Shown piece by piece: positions 52,821 through 61,199 of a DNA stretch of 64,000 nucleotides. The DNA is from Candidatus Gastranaerophilales bacterium (GTDB taxonomy: Bacteria; Cyanobacteriota; Vampirovibrionia; Gastranaerophilales; Gastranaerophilaceae). The stretch lies in contig CALUSL010000002.1 of the NCBI GenBank assembly GCA_944323425.1, forward strand, positions 62,001 to 126,000, written 5' to 3'. The number at the start of each line of letters is the position of its first letter. Position 1 is the stretch's first letter. The notes beneath the pieces were generated by a model. It was given only the letters and a program-made list of their open reading frames with translations. It did no database searches and was not told the DNA's origin. Both the position numbers and the translations under genes were made by a program.

Positions 52821-55469
52821 TTATTTCAATGTTTCTATAAGCTCTTTGATTGCATTTATCTGCGTATTGAGCTCATCCGCCCGCGCTCTTGTTTCTTCAA
52901 TAAGTTCTTTAGGTGCTTTTTCGACAAAATTCTTATTCTTTAGTCTGCCCTCAAGACTCATTCTTTCTTTATCCAATTTTTCAATTTTCTTATTCTGGCG
53001 GGCAATTTCTTCATCAAAATTAATAAGCCCTTCAAGAGGAATAATAATTTTAGAATTTCCCACAACAGCAGAAGCTGATTTTTTAGGCATTTGCGTATCT
53101 TCAGCTTTAAAATCAACGCTTTCTATTCTTGCCAGACGTTTCAAATATGGTACAACCGCTTCAAAAACGGGTTTTTCAGCAGCACTGGCAAGGACCGTAA
53201 TATCCATCTGTGCAGAAAGCGGAATATTCAAGCCCTGACGTACGTTTCTTAATGATTTAATTGTTTCAAAAACCAGTTCCATCTCTTTATTTTCTGTTTC
53301 AAAAACAAATTCTTTTTTGTACGTCGGGAACTCTGCTTTAATAATTCCGACAGTGTCCTTATCCTGAGGAATCAGCTGCCAGATAGCCTCAGTAATGTGC
53401 GGCATTATAGGGTGCAACATTCTCAATGACATATCAAGAACATATCTCAAAACTCTCTGAGTATTAGCTTTTTGAGTTTCATCCTGAAGCTGAATTTTAG
53501 CAATCTCAACATACCAGTCGCAATACTCATTCCAGAAAAAGTCATAAAGAATATGAGCTGTTTCACCTATACGATAGTTCTTTATATTTTCATTAACATC
53601 TTTAGAAGTCTGGTTCAATCTATGCAGAATCCATTTGTCAGCGATTGTCAAACCTGTCATATCAACAGGTTGATTATCCACACCTTCCAAATTCATAAGC
53701 ACAAATCGAGACGCATTCCATATTTTGTTAGCAAAATTTCTACCGTACTCAAATTTGTCATCAGAAACTTTAATATCCTGACCGCCGTATGTAGACATAG
53801 ATGTTAGAGTAAATCTCAAAGCATCACAGCCATATTTGTCTATTATTGTAACAGGGTCAACAGTATTACCCTTTGATTTTGACATCTTTTGTCCTTTTTC
53901 GTCACGGATTAATCCATGGATGTAAACAGTAGAGAATGGTGCTTTTCCGGTAAATTCATACCCCATGGTAATCATTCTTGCTACCCAGAAGAAAATAATA
54001 TCAAAACCTGTCACAAGAGTAGAGGTCGGATAGAATTTTTTGAAATCCTCAGCCTCTGTATTTGGCCAACCCATTGTTGAAAATGGCCACAAGCCAGAAG
54101 AAAACCACGTATCTAAAACATCAGTTTCCTGAGTATAATTTTCCGGATCTGGATTTTCTTTCGCTACAACCATCTCTCCGGTGACATTATGATAATATGC
54201 AGGTATTTGATGTCCCCACCACAATTGTCTCGAGATACACCAGTCACGGATATTTTCCATCCAACCAAGATAATTTTTCTCCCATTTTTCAGGAATAAAT
54301 TTAATTTCACCCGTTTTTACTGCCTTAATAGCAGGCTCAGCAAGCGGTTTCATTTTTACAAACCACTGTTCGGAAAGCAGCGGTTCAATTGTTGTATGAC
54401 ATCTTTGACACTTGCCAACATTGTGCTCATGGTCAACAATTCTAATTAAATCATTATGATACTTTAGCATGCCTATAATTTTTTCGCGTGCTTCATATCT
54501 GTCTAATCCGTGTAACTCAGCCGGAACCTCAGCGCAAGCCTTCATCTTGCCCTCACCATCAATAACCCATATCGGTTTTAAGCCATGACGTTTTCCGATT
54601 TCATAGTCATTCGGGTCATGGGCAGGTGTAATCTTCAACGCACCGGTTCCAAATTTTTTGTCAACGTATTCATCTGCTATAATCGGGATTTCTCTGCCTG
54701 TCAATGGCAAGCATACAGTCTTTCCGACCAAATCTTTATATTTATAGTCGGTTGGATTTACAGCTATAGCAACATCTCCGAACATTGTCTCTGGACGTGT
54801 TGTTGCAATTACTATTGCACCCGCTTCATCCTTCAATGGATAACTGATTTCCCAGAGATGACCTGCCTCTGTTTCATATTCTGTTTCAACATCAGAAATA
54901 GCTGACTGGCAACGAGGACACCAGTTAACAATATAAGATCCCTTATAAATTAAACCTTTTTCATAAAGTCTTACAAAAACTTCTTTTACAGCATCCGAAC
55001 AGCCCTTATCAAGGGTAAACCTTTCTCTTGAACGGTCAAATGAAGCTCCCAAACGTTTACACTGGTCGAGAATTGCACTCTTATGTTCATTTGCCCAGTC
55101 CCAAGTTCTTGCCAGAAATTTTTCTCTGCCCAGCTCATGACGGTTGGTACCTTCAGCTCTTAGCTGCTTTTCAACAACATTCTGAGTCGCAATACCAGCA
55201 TGGTCAGTCCCAGGCACCCACAATGCTTCATAACCTGACATTCTATGATACCTGACCAAAATATCCTGCAAAGTCTCATCTATCGCATGTCCCATATGCA
55301 AAACACCGGTTACGTTCGGAGGAGGAATAACTATAGAGAAATGAGGTTTAGGTGATTTGGAATCAGCCTTAAAGCACTCATTTTCTTCCCAGAATTTGTA
55401 AATCTCTGCTTCCGTTTTGTTTGCGTCATATGTAGTCGGCAAATCACTGTAACTTTTTGTCTGCATCAA
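52821..55469 (-). CDS. valS: Valine-tRNA ligase
   Basis: ValS charges tRNA-Val and edits threonine. IPPPNVTGVLHMGHAID holds HIGH, GLIRDEKGQKMSKSKGN the KMSKS loop, and the insertion at about 190-420 the CP1 editing domain. The C-terminus (from about 800) is the coiled-coil arm that holds the tRNA. The 882-residue length is normal. The frame begins MMQTKSYSDL at 55469; a start at the second Met is equally possible. Confidence 0.97.
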   Translation of the reverse strand: MMQTKSYSDLPTTYDANKTEAEIYKFWEENECFKADSKSPKPHFSIVIPPPNVTGVLHMGHAIDETLQDILVRYHRMSGYEALWVPGTDHAGIATQNVVEKQLRAEGTNRHELGREKFLARTWDWANEHKSAILDQCKRLGASFDRSRERFTLDKGCSDAVKEVFVRLYEKGLIYKGSYIVNWCPRCQSAISDVETEYETEAGHLWEISYPLKDEAGAIVIATTRPETMFGDVAIAVNPTDYKYKDLVGKTVCLPLTGREIPIIADEYVDKKFGTGALKITPAHDPNDYEIGKRHGLKPIWVIDGEGKMKACAEVPAELHGLDRYEAREKIIGMLKYHNDLIRIVDHEHNVGKCQRCHTTIEPLLSEQWFVKMKPLAEPAIKAVKTGEIKFIPEKWEKNYLGWMENIRDWCISRQLWWGHQIPAYYHNVTGEMVVAKENPDPENYTQETDVLDTWFSSGLWPFSTMGWPNTEAEDFKKFYPTSTLVTGFDIIFFWVARMITMGYEFTGKAPFSTVYIHGLIRDEKGQKMSKSKGNTVDPVTIIDKYGCDALRFTLTSMSTYGGQDIKVSDDKFEYGRNFANKIWNASRFVLMNLEGVDNQPVDMTGLTIADKWILHRLNQTSKDVNENIKNYRIGETAHILYDFFWNEYCDWYVEIAKIQLQDETQKANTQRVLRYVLDMSLRMLHPIMPHITEAIWQLIPQDKDTVGIIKAEFPTYKKEFVFETENKEMELVFETIKSLRNVRQGLNIPLSAQMDITVLASAAEKPVFEAVVPYLKRLARIESVDFKAEDTQMPKKSASAVVGNSKIIIPLEGLINFDEEIARQNKKIEKLDKERMSLEGRLKNKNFVEKAPKELIEETRARADELNTQINAIKELIETLK

Positions 55470-55642
55470 AATAGCCTCTCTTAATTCATTTCAATGACTA
55501 TAAAATACCACAAAGAGAAGAATTTTTCTAACAGTGCTTATAAAACTTTTTAAAGCACTTTATTCAGTATCCTCATTCCACAATCATTCTCATTTTTATG
55601 CAGTCCGACTATGCCTTTTTCTTACTATAGATTGATGTTATA

Positions 55643-56515
55643 TTACTGAGGAAGCAAGCTCAATACAAGCATTGAACGTGTATTTGCCTGCGCCATCATA
55701 GAAGATGCTGTTTGCTGTAATATCATATTTCTCGTATAATTAGCCGTTTCTGTCGCAATATCAGCCTCCATCACAGTAGAATATGCAGCCGTATAATTTT
55801 CATACTTGGTATTTAATGATGCCAGAATAGAGTCCATCCTATTCTGTGCAACGCCGGCATTAGAGACACGCTCTTTTACTATATCAGAAGCAGCGTCAAT
55901 CTGGTCAATAAACTGAGCCGCAGCAGAAGCAGTCGCAAATGCTTCTTCTACAGTCGCAAACATTGCAGTCGAACCTGTAATATTCAATGAATCAGTATCC
56001 GTCTTTAGAAAGACATTTTTTATCTGCAATGAGTTGAGGGTCGGATCTGAGTTTGCTCCTATCTGTATTCTTACACCGGTACCGGCATCAACAGAACCAT
56101 CCAATAACTTTATGTCACCAAAACTTGAGTCTTTAGCGAGTCTGTTTATTTCATCAATTCTTGATTGAGCTTCATTTATTATCTCAGTCTTTTGAGCATC
56201 TGTTAATGTTTCATTTGATGCCATTGTTGCAAGATCCCGGATACGTTCAAGCTCATCGTTAATTGATTGCAAATCGCCTACAGCGGTCTGAGCCATATTA
56301 TAGCCCATCTGTACATTAGAATAAGCCACCCGCATACCGCTAAGTTGATTATTCAACTCTGAAGCGTAATAATATCCGGCAGGATCATCTGCCGCAGAAT
56401 TTATTCTGTAGCCTGTTGTAAGACGTTGCAGACTGGTGTTCAAACTGTTACCAGCCGCATTAAATGCGTTTGTGGCACGCAAATACGCCATATTTGTATT
56501 TATTGAGAGAGACAT
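55643..56515 (-). CDS. Flagellin (short, D0/D1 domains only)
   Basis: Flagellin polymerises into the flagellar filament after export through the flagellar type III apparatus. The N-terminal SLSINTNMAYLRATNAFNAAGNSL, RLTTGYRINSAADDPAGY and the C-terminal NYTRNMILQQTASSMMAQANTRSM are the D0/D1 signatures. The total is 290 residues, with only a short variable middle (about 150-210), so surface-exposed domains D2/D3 are essentially absent. The ATG at 56515 has AAGGAAT upstream; the frame is open to 56548 but passes through a hairpin. A sigma-28-like promoter lies upstream. No other flagellar genes are in the window. Confidence 0.93.
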   Translation of the reverse strand: MSLSINTNMAYLRATNAFNAAGNSLNTSLQRLTTGYRINSAADDPAGYYYASELNNQLSGMRVAYSNVQMGYNMAQTAVGDLQSINDELERIRDLATMASNETLTDAQKTEIINEAQSRIDEINRLAKDSSFGDIKLLDGSVDAGTGVRIQIGANSDPTLNSLQIKNVFLKTDTDSLNITGSTAMFATVEEAFATASAAAQFIDQIDAASDIVKERVSNAGVAQNRMDSILASLNTKYENYTAAYSTVMEADIATETANYTRNMILQQTASSMMAQANTRSMLVLSLLPQ

Positions 56516-56540
56516 TTTAAATTCCTTTTCATTTTTTACC

Positions 56541-56557
56541 GTTCTCATCCTGAGAAC
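56541..56557 (-). promoter_or_regulatory. Leader hairpin with a GGA loop, possible CsrA site
   Basis: On the minus strand GTTCTCA-GGA-TGAGAAC is a perfect 7-bp hairpin with GGA in the apical loop, in the flagellin leader 26 nt before the ATG. The Shine-Dalgarno region AAAAGGAATT also holds GGA. This two-site layout matches known CsrA control of flagellin in Bacillus. Confidence 0.5.
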
Positions 56558-56658
56558 AGTCGATACGCATACACCAAAACGAACTCCATCTTCAGCCCCA
56601 TCGCAAAAGACAGACTCGAATCAGCCCTGTATACTGTTTGTTTTATTTGTAGATAAGT

Positions 56659-56685
56659 TTATGGGGAGGGATTTCTATCCCTTTA
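56659..56685 (-). promoter_or_regulatory. Sigma-28 (FliA)-like flagellin promoter
   Basis: On the minus strand TAAA is followed by a 15-bp spacer and CCCCATAA. This fits TAAA-N15-GCCGATAA at 4 of 4 and 6 of 8 positions. The spacer carries a GGGAT/ATCCC inverted repeat. The predicted start is near 56652, giving a leader of about 137 nt. Confidence 0.55.
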
Positions 56686-56820
56686 CATGTACAGTATAGA
56701 ATTTTTTTCATCCGACATGAAGAGAAATTGATATAATATTTACAATTTGCAATATAATTTTTATATATATTATTAATACAAAGCTAATATTATTTACTAT
56801 CAATGTAACATTTTGTGTCG

Positions 56821-56840
56821 TTTGAACAATCAGGTTCAAA
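56821..56840. promoter_or_regulatory. Perfect inverted repeat in the flagellin-prs gap
   Basis: TTTGAAC-AATCAG-GTTCAAA, 7-bp arms with a 6-bp loop, lies in an AT-rich gap with no gene. It could bind a regulator or fold as a small hairpin. No T-run follows in either direction. Confidence 0.4.
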
Positions 56841-56940
56841 CCGAATAGCAAAATTTATTTTTTCGCTTTTTCTATCATGTAAACAAGAAACAATAATACA
56901 TAATTTTGCAATATTCCATGCAAAATAAAATACTTGTTGC

Positions 56941-56946
56941 TATAAT
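56941..56946 (+). promoter_or_regulatory. -10 element of prs
   Basis: TATAAT lies 32 bp before the prs ATG; the leader holds AAAGGAAGGAA. No convincing -35 is seen. Confidence 0.55.
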
Positions 56947-56977
56947 TTATATGTAATATTTAAAGGAAGGAATAGAC

Positions 56978-57988
56978 ATGGAATTGACAATGGATTTCCC
57001 TCAGCGTGAAAAGGTTATAAATCCTACACATGATATTAAACTTTTCGCGGGGCGTTCGCATACGAAACTTGCTAATGAAATAGCAGAATATCTTGGAACA
57101 ACAGTCGGTCCGATGATTATTAAAAATTTTGCGGATGGTGAAATCTATGTTCAGGTTCAACAGAGTATAAGAGGTGATGACGTTTTCGTTATCCAGCCTT
57201 TGTCCAATCCGGTTAACGAAAATCTCATGGAACTTTTGATTATCATTGACGCTTTCAAAAGAGCCAGTGCAAAATCAATTACAGCAGTAATTCCATATTA
57301 TGGCTATGCAAGACAGGACAGAAAAACCTCCGGAAGAGAAGCAATTACAGCGAAATTGGTTGCAGATTTATTGACTACGGCCGGTGCTGACAGAGTTCTG
57401 GCTATGGATTTACACACAGGTCAGATTCAGGGATTTTTTAATATTCTTGTTGACCATGTTTATGCAACACCGGTTCTTACAGAATATTTCAAAAATTTAA
57501 ATATAGATAAATCAAATCTTGTCGCAGTAAGTCCTGATACAGGCGGAGTACAAAGAACCAGATATTTCGCAAAAACACTTGACTGTCCGCTCGCCATTGT
57601 TGACAAAAGACGTGATAAACACAATGAAGCAATTGCAGACCATATTATAGGCGATGTAAAAGGAAAAACTTGTATTCTGGTTGATGACATGATTGACACA
57701 GCCGGTACTATCTGCGAAGCATCAAAACTCTTAAAACGAGAAGGCGCAGAAAAAGTTTATGTTTGTGCAGCTCATGGAGTATTTTCCGGTCCCGCACTTC
57801 AAAGGCTGGAAGAAGCACCTGTTGAAGAGGTTATTGTAACAAACTCTATTCCGCTTGAAAGAAATTATATACCCTCAAAAATTAAACAGCTTAGCGTTGC
57901 CCCGATACTTGGTGAAGCTATTTCAAGAATTCATGACAATGAATCAGTAAGTTCACTGTTCGGATTTGAAAAAGAGTACAAATCATAA
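56978..57988 (+). CDS. prs: Ribose-phosphate pyrophosphokinase
   Basis: Prs makes PRPP from ribose 5-phosphate and ATP for nucleotide, His and Trp synthesis. NFADGEIYVQVQQSIRG, YYGYARQDRKTSGREAI, MDLHTGQIQGFFN and ILVDDMIDTAGTI (PRPP-binding loop) are family signatures. The 336 residues include an N-terminal lead of about 18 residues. AAGGAAGGAATAG precedes the ATG. It is a single-gene unit closed by a terminator. Confidence 0.97.
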   Translation: MELTMDFPQREKVINPTHDIKLFAGRSHTKLANEIAEYLGTTVGPMIIKNFADGEIYVQVQQSIRGDDVFVIQPLSNPVNENLMELLIIIDAFKRASAKSITAVIPYYGYARQDRKTSGREAITAKLVADLLTTAGADRVLAMDLHTGQIQGFFNILVDHVYATPVLTEYFKNLNIDKSNLVAVSPDTGGVQRTRYFAKTLDCPLAIVDKRRDKHNEAIADHIIGDVKGKTCILVDDMIDTAGTICEASKLLKREGAEKVYVCAAHGVFSGPALQRLEEAPVEEVIVTNSIPLERNYIPSKIKQLSVAPILGEAISRIHDNESVSSLFGFEKEYKS

Positions 57989-58015
57989 CGCTTAAGCTTG
58001 TAAATAAGAGAGAGT

Positions 58016-58045
58016 AGGCAGGTAAAATTTACCTGCCTTTCTCTT
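58016..58045 (+). terminator. Rho-independent terminator of prs
   Basis: AGGCAGGTAAA and TTTACCTGCCT pair in an 11-bp stem with a very short loop, followed by TTCTCTTT. Confidence 0.9.
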
Positions 58046-58121
58046 TAATTTTCGGGATTGTTGTATTAAATTTGTTTGGTGTAAAATTAAGTACAGAAAT
58101 TAATTATCAGGAGCGTTAAAA

Positions 58122-59576
58122 ATGGATAATAAGGAAGTAAGAGTAAGAATTGCACCGTCACCGAGCGGAAATTTGCATATAGGTACTGCAAGAACAGCCT
58201 TGTTCAATTATCTTTTTGCAAAGAAAAATCACGGAAAATATATACTGAGAATTGAAGATACAGACCTCGACCGTTCCAGTCAGGCGTATATTCAAAACAT
58301 TTACGACAGCCTGAAAGCACTTGGCTTAAACTGGGACGAAGGTCCGGATGTAGGAGGTCCATACGGTCCTTACCAACAATCCGAAAGATTTGATATATAT
58401 CCGAAATATGCACAAAAACTTATCGATGCAGGATATGCTTATGAATGCTTCTGCACGCAGGAAGAACTTGATGCAGAAAAACAGGAATCAATCAAAAATA
58501 AAAGACCACATGTATATTCAGGTAAATGCCGCCACCTGTCAGAGGAAGAAAAAGAAAAACTCAGAGCAGAAGGAAGAAAACCATCTATCAGATTTCATGT
58601 TCCGGATAGCGGAGAAACAAAGTTTACTGATATGGTTAAAGGCGACTTAAAATTTGATAATAGCTTGATTGGCGACTTTGTAATTATGAAGTCAAACGGC
58701 ACACCGACATACAACTTTGCCGTTGTAATCGATGACATGGAAATGAAAATTTCTCATATTATTAGAGGTGAGGACCATATTTCAAATACAGCAAAACAAA
58801 TCCTTATCTATGAAGCACTCGGAGCTGAAATTCCTCAATTCGGTCACCTTGGAATGATTCTTGCACCTGACAGAAGCAAACTTTCGAAACGTCATGGAGC
58901 AACTGCTGTTTCAGAATTTGTGGAAAAAGGCTATTTAACAGAAGCACTGGTAAATTTTGTTGCGCTTCTTGGATGGTCTCCATCCGATGGACATGAAATT
59001 AAGACATTGGACGAAATTGTTGAAGATTTCAGAATTCACGAAGTTTCATCGTCAAATTCAATATTTGAATACGACAAGCTTAACTGGATGAACGGTCAAT
59101 ATATCAAAAAAATGGACATTAAAAAACTTGCCGAACTGGTCAGACCGTTCCTTTCAATGTATGACCTTTCCGAAATGTCACAAGAAAACTACGAAAGAAT
59201 GATAGAAGTAACAAGAGAACCTATCACTATTCTCTCTGATCTGGTAAATGATGTTAAATACTTCTTTGGTCAGGATGCAGAAATAGAACCGGATGTACAA
59301 ACCAAAATATTGGACAGCGAAGATGGTCAAAAAGTTCTCAGATATGTAGTAGAAAATGAACTGGATAAATGGGACTTTGAAGACTCTGAAAAACTTCATG
59401 AACAACTTGCTGACCTGAGAGCCTACTTTAAAGAACAGGGCATCAAACCCAAAGAAACAATGTGGGCAATCAGAGCAGCGGTAACAGGAAGAACTCATGG
59501 CGCTGACATGGTTGCTATACTTCAAATTCTCGGCAAGGAGCGTTCCGTTCGCAGGATAAAAGCTGCCACAAAATAA
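58122..59576 (+). CDS. gltX: Glutamate-tRNA ligase
   Basis: GltX charges tRNA-Glu (and often tRNA-Gln). PSPSGNLHIGTARTALFNYLFA is HIGH, RSKLSKRHGA is KMSKS, and GEDHISNTAKQILIYEALG matches the family. The 484-residue length is normal. It is followed with 1 bp between stop and ATG by bioG and then bioC, so the biotin genes are co-transcribed with it. The glutamylated tRNA could be tRNA-Glu at 51007. Confidence 0.95.
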   Translation: MDNKEVRVRIAPSPSGNLHIGTARTALFNYLFAKKNHGKYILRIEDTDLDRSSQAYIQNIYDSLKALGLNWDEGPDVGGPYGPYQQSERFDIYPKYAQKLIDAGYAYECFCTQEELDAEKQESIKNKRPHVYSGKCRHLSEEEKEKLRAEGRKPSIRFHVPDSGETKFTDMVKGDLKFDNSLIGDFVIMKSNGTPTYNFAVVIDDMEMKISHIIRGEDHISNTAKQILIYEALGAEIPQFGHLGMILAPDRSKLSKRHGATAVSEFVEKGYLTEALVNFVALLGWSPSDGHEIKTLDEIVEDFRIHEVSSSNSIFEYDKLNWMNGQYIKKMDIKKLAELVRPFLSMYDLSEMSQENYERMIEVTREPITILSDLVNDVKYFFGQDAEIEPDVQTKILDSEDGQKVLRYVVENELDKWDFEDSEKLHEQLADLRAYFKEQGIKPKETMWAIRAAVTGRTHGADMVAILQILGKERSVRRIKAATK

Positions 59577-59577
59577 T

Positions 59578-60225
59578 ATGAAACAGTATTTTTTAGATAA
59601 TAAAAGCAACACACTAATTTTGTTTTTTTGCGGCTGGGGAATGGATGAAAAGCCATTCAAGCCGCTTAAAACAAAATATGATATGTTGCTATTGTATAAT
59701 TACAGTGAGTTGTCACTGGATTTTGACTTCACAAAGTATGAAAAAATCCATCTAATGTCATATTCATACGGAGTCTTTGTTGCAGCCATGCCTGTCCATA
59801 ATCTGCCAGAATTAGCATCAAAAACGGCCATCAATGGAACGTTAAAACCAATTGACAATCATTATGGAATCCCGGAAAAAATTTTCAATCTTACTCTTAA
59901 CAATATGACATTAGAAACTGCTATAAAGTTTAGAGAAAGACTTTTTGACAATCAGGAACATTTCAGACTTTTTAACAAAAATCTGCCGGCAAGAGATATT
60001 GATGATTCAATGTATGAACTTGCTCAGCTGAAAAACTATTTTAAAAATGATGTATACTATGAATATGACCGAATTATTATTTCTGATTCCGACCGGATTA
60101 TACCGGCAGGTAACCAGAAAAAATACTGGTTAGATTTACAAAAACACACAAATACAAAAATAATAAAAGGTGGGCATTTCCCGTTTTACAACTATGAATT
60201 TATCGAAGATTTGATAGAACTATGA
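59578..60225 (+). CDS. bioG: Pimeloyl-ACP methyl ester esterase BioG
   Basis: BioG removes the methyl ester from pimeloyl-ACP after chain extension, committing it to biotin. The 215-residue alpha/beta hydrolase has LFFCGWGMDEKPF (family start), MSYSYGVFVAAMP with the nucleophile serine, and GGHFPFYNYEF with the histidine. These match the DUF452/BioG group rather than BioH. Its stop overlaps bioC by 4 bp, confirming a BioC-BioG pair. Confidence 0.85.
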   Translation: MKQYFLDNKSNTLILFFCGWGMDEKPFKPLKTKYDMLLLYNYSELSLDFDFTKYEKIHLMSYSYGVFVAAMPVHNLPELASKTAINGTLKPIDNHYGIPEKIFNLTLNNMTLETAIKFRERLFDNQEHFRLFNKNLPARDIDDSMYELAQLKNYFKNDVYYEYDRIIISDSDRIIPAGNQKKYWLDLQKHTNTKIIKGGHFPFYNYEFIEDLIEL

Positions 60226-60968
60226 TTAACAAAGAACTGGTAAAATCAAGATTTGAAAAAAGCATAGATACTTATGATAAAAATGCAATAGTCCAAAAAG
60301 CAATGGCTGAGGAGCTTACAGAGAAAATCCGTAAATATTGTGGGACCAATTTTCCGGAAATATTCGAGTTTGGCTCAGGTACCGGCTTTCTAACCTCCTG
60401 CATAGCAGAAAAAATAAACTTTTCGCATTACTATGCTAATGACATTGTTGAAAAATCAGAAAGTTTTGTAAAAAAAATTATATCTGATTGCCAGTTTATA
60501 TGCGGCGATATTGAGTCAATTGAAATTGTAAAAAAGTTTGATTTGATTATCTCTAATGCATCTATGCAATGGATTTCCGAAATTGAGCCGTTAATGCAAA
60601 AGCTAAAATCAGCATTAAATCCCGGTGGAGTACTGGCATTTACAACTTTTGGTGAACAAAACTACAAAGAGATAAAAGATACTACAGGGCTTGCTCTAAA
60701 TTATTTAAAAACAGATACTCTAATCCAATTATACGAAAAATTTTTTAGCATAGAGTATATGGAAGAAAAGACGGAAACTTTATTGTTTGATACACCAATG
60801 GATGTTCTAAAACATATTAAAGACTCCGGTACTAATGGTATTCATACAATCAACTGGACAGTAAAAAAGTTAAAAGACTTTGAAAAATTCTACTCACTAA
60901 AATTTAACCAAAATGACAAAGTCAAACTTACATACAACCCTATTTATGTCATTCTAAAACACAAATAG
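60222..60968 (+). CDS. bioC: Malonyl-ACP O-methyltransferase BioC
   Basis: BioC methylates malonyl-ACP so that the fatty-acid enzymes can build the pimeloyl chain of biotin. KSRFEKSIDTYDKNAIVQKAMAEEL is the BioC N-terminal signature. IFEFGSGTGFLTSCIAEKI is the S-adenosylmethionine loop, and FDLIISNASMQWISE, NPGGVLAFTTFGE and TYNPIYVILK complete the fold. At 248 residues it is complete. bioF, bioA, bioD and bioB are not in the window. Confidence 0.92.
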   Translation: MINKELVKSRFEKSIDTYDKNAIVQKAMAEELTEKIRKYCGTNFPEIFEFGSGTGFLTSCIAEKINFSHYYANDIVEKSESFVKKIISDCQFICGDIESIEIVKKFDLIISNASMQWISEIEPLMQKLKSALNPGGVLAFTTFGEQNYKEIKDTTGLALNYLKTDTLIQLYEKFFSIEYMEEKTETLLFDTPMDVLKHIKDSGTNGIHTINWTVKKLKDFEKFYSLKFNQNDKVKLTYNPIYVILKHK

Positions 60969-61021
60969 ACTAACCGGTGAAAACATGATAAAATCTAAGA
61001 AAAAATGAATGGAGTAAATAA

Positions 61022-61198
61022 ATGGCAAGAATAGTAAGACCCACATGGGCAATCAGATGTGTACAATCAAGCTGCAGAGAACTTTTTGAAGTTGCAATTC
61101 TCGAAAACGGCAAACAACAAGAAGTAATTTGCCCAAAATGCGGAGAACATTATTTATATCCTGTTGTCAATGAAGACGACGACAACTACGCTCAATAA
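61022..61198 (+). CDS. Zinc-ribbon-like microprotein
   Basis: The 58-residue frame starts at an ATG with GGAG 8 nt upstream. It has CVQSSCRELFEV and CPKCGEHYLY, a treble-clef-like Cys pair set (CX4C and CX2C), and an acidic tail NEDDDNYAQ. Its stop is separated from the next ATG by 1 bp (TAAAATG), so the radical SAM gene is probably translated by coupling. The function is unknown; such proteins can bind RNA or zinc. Confidence 0.65.
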   Translation: MARIVRPTWAIRCVQSSCRELFEVAILENGKQQEVICPKCGEHYLYPVVNEDDDNYAQ

Positions 61199-61199
61199 A

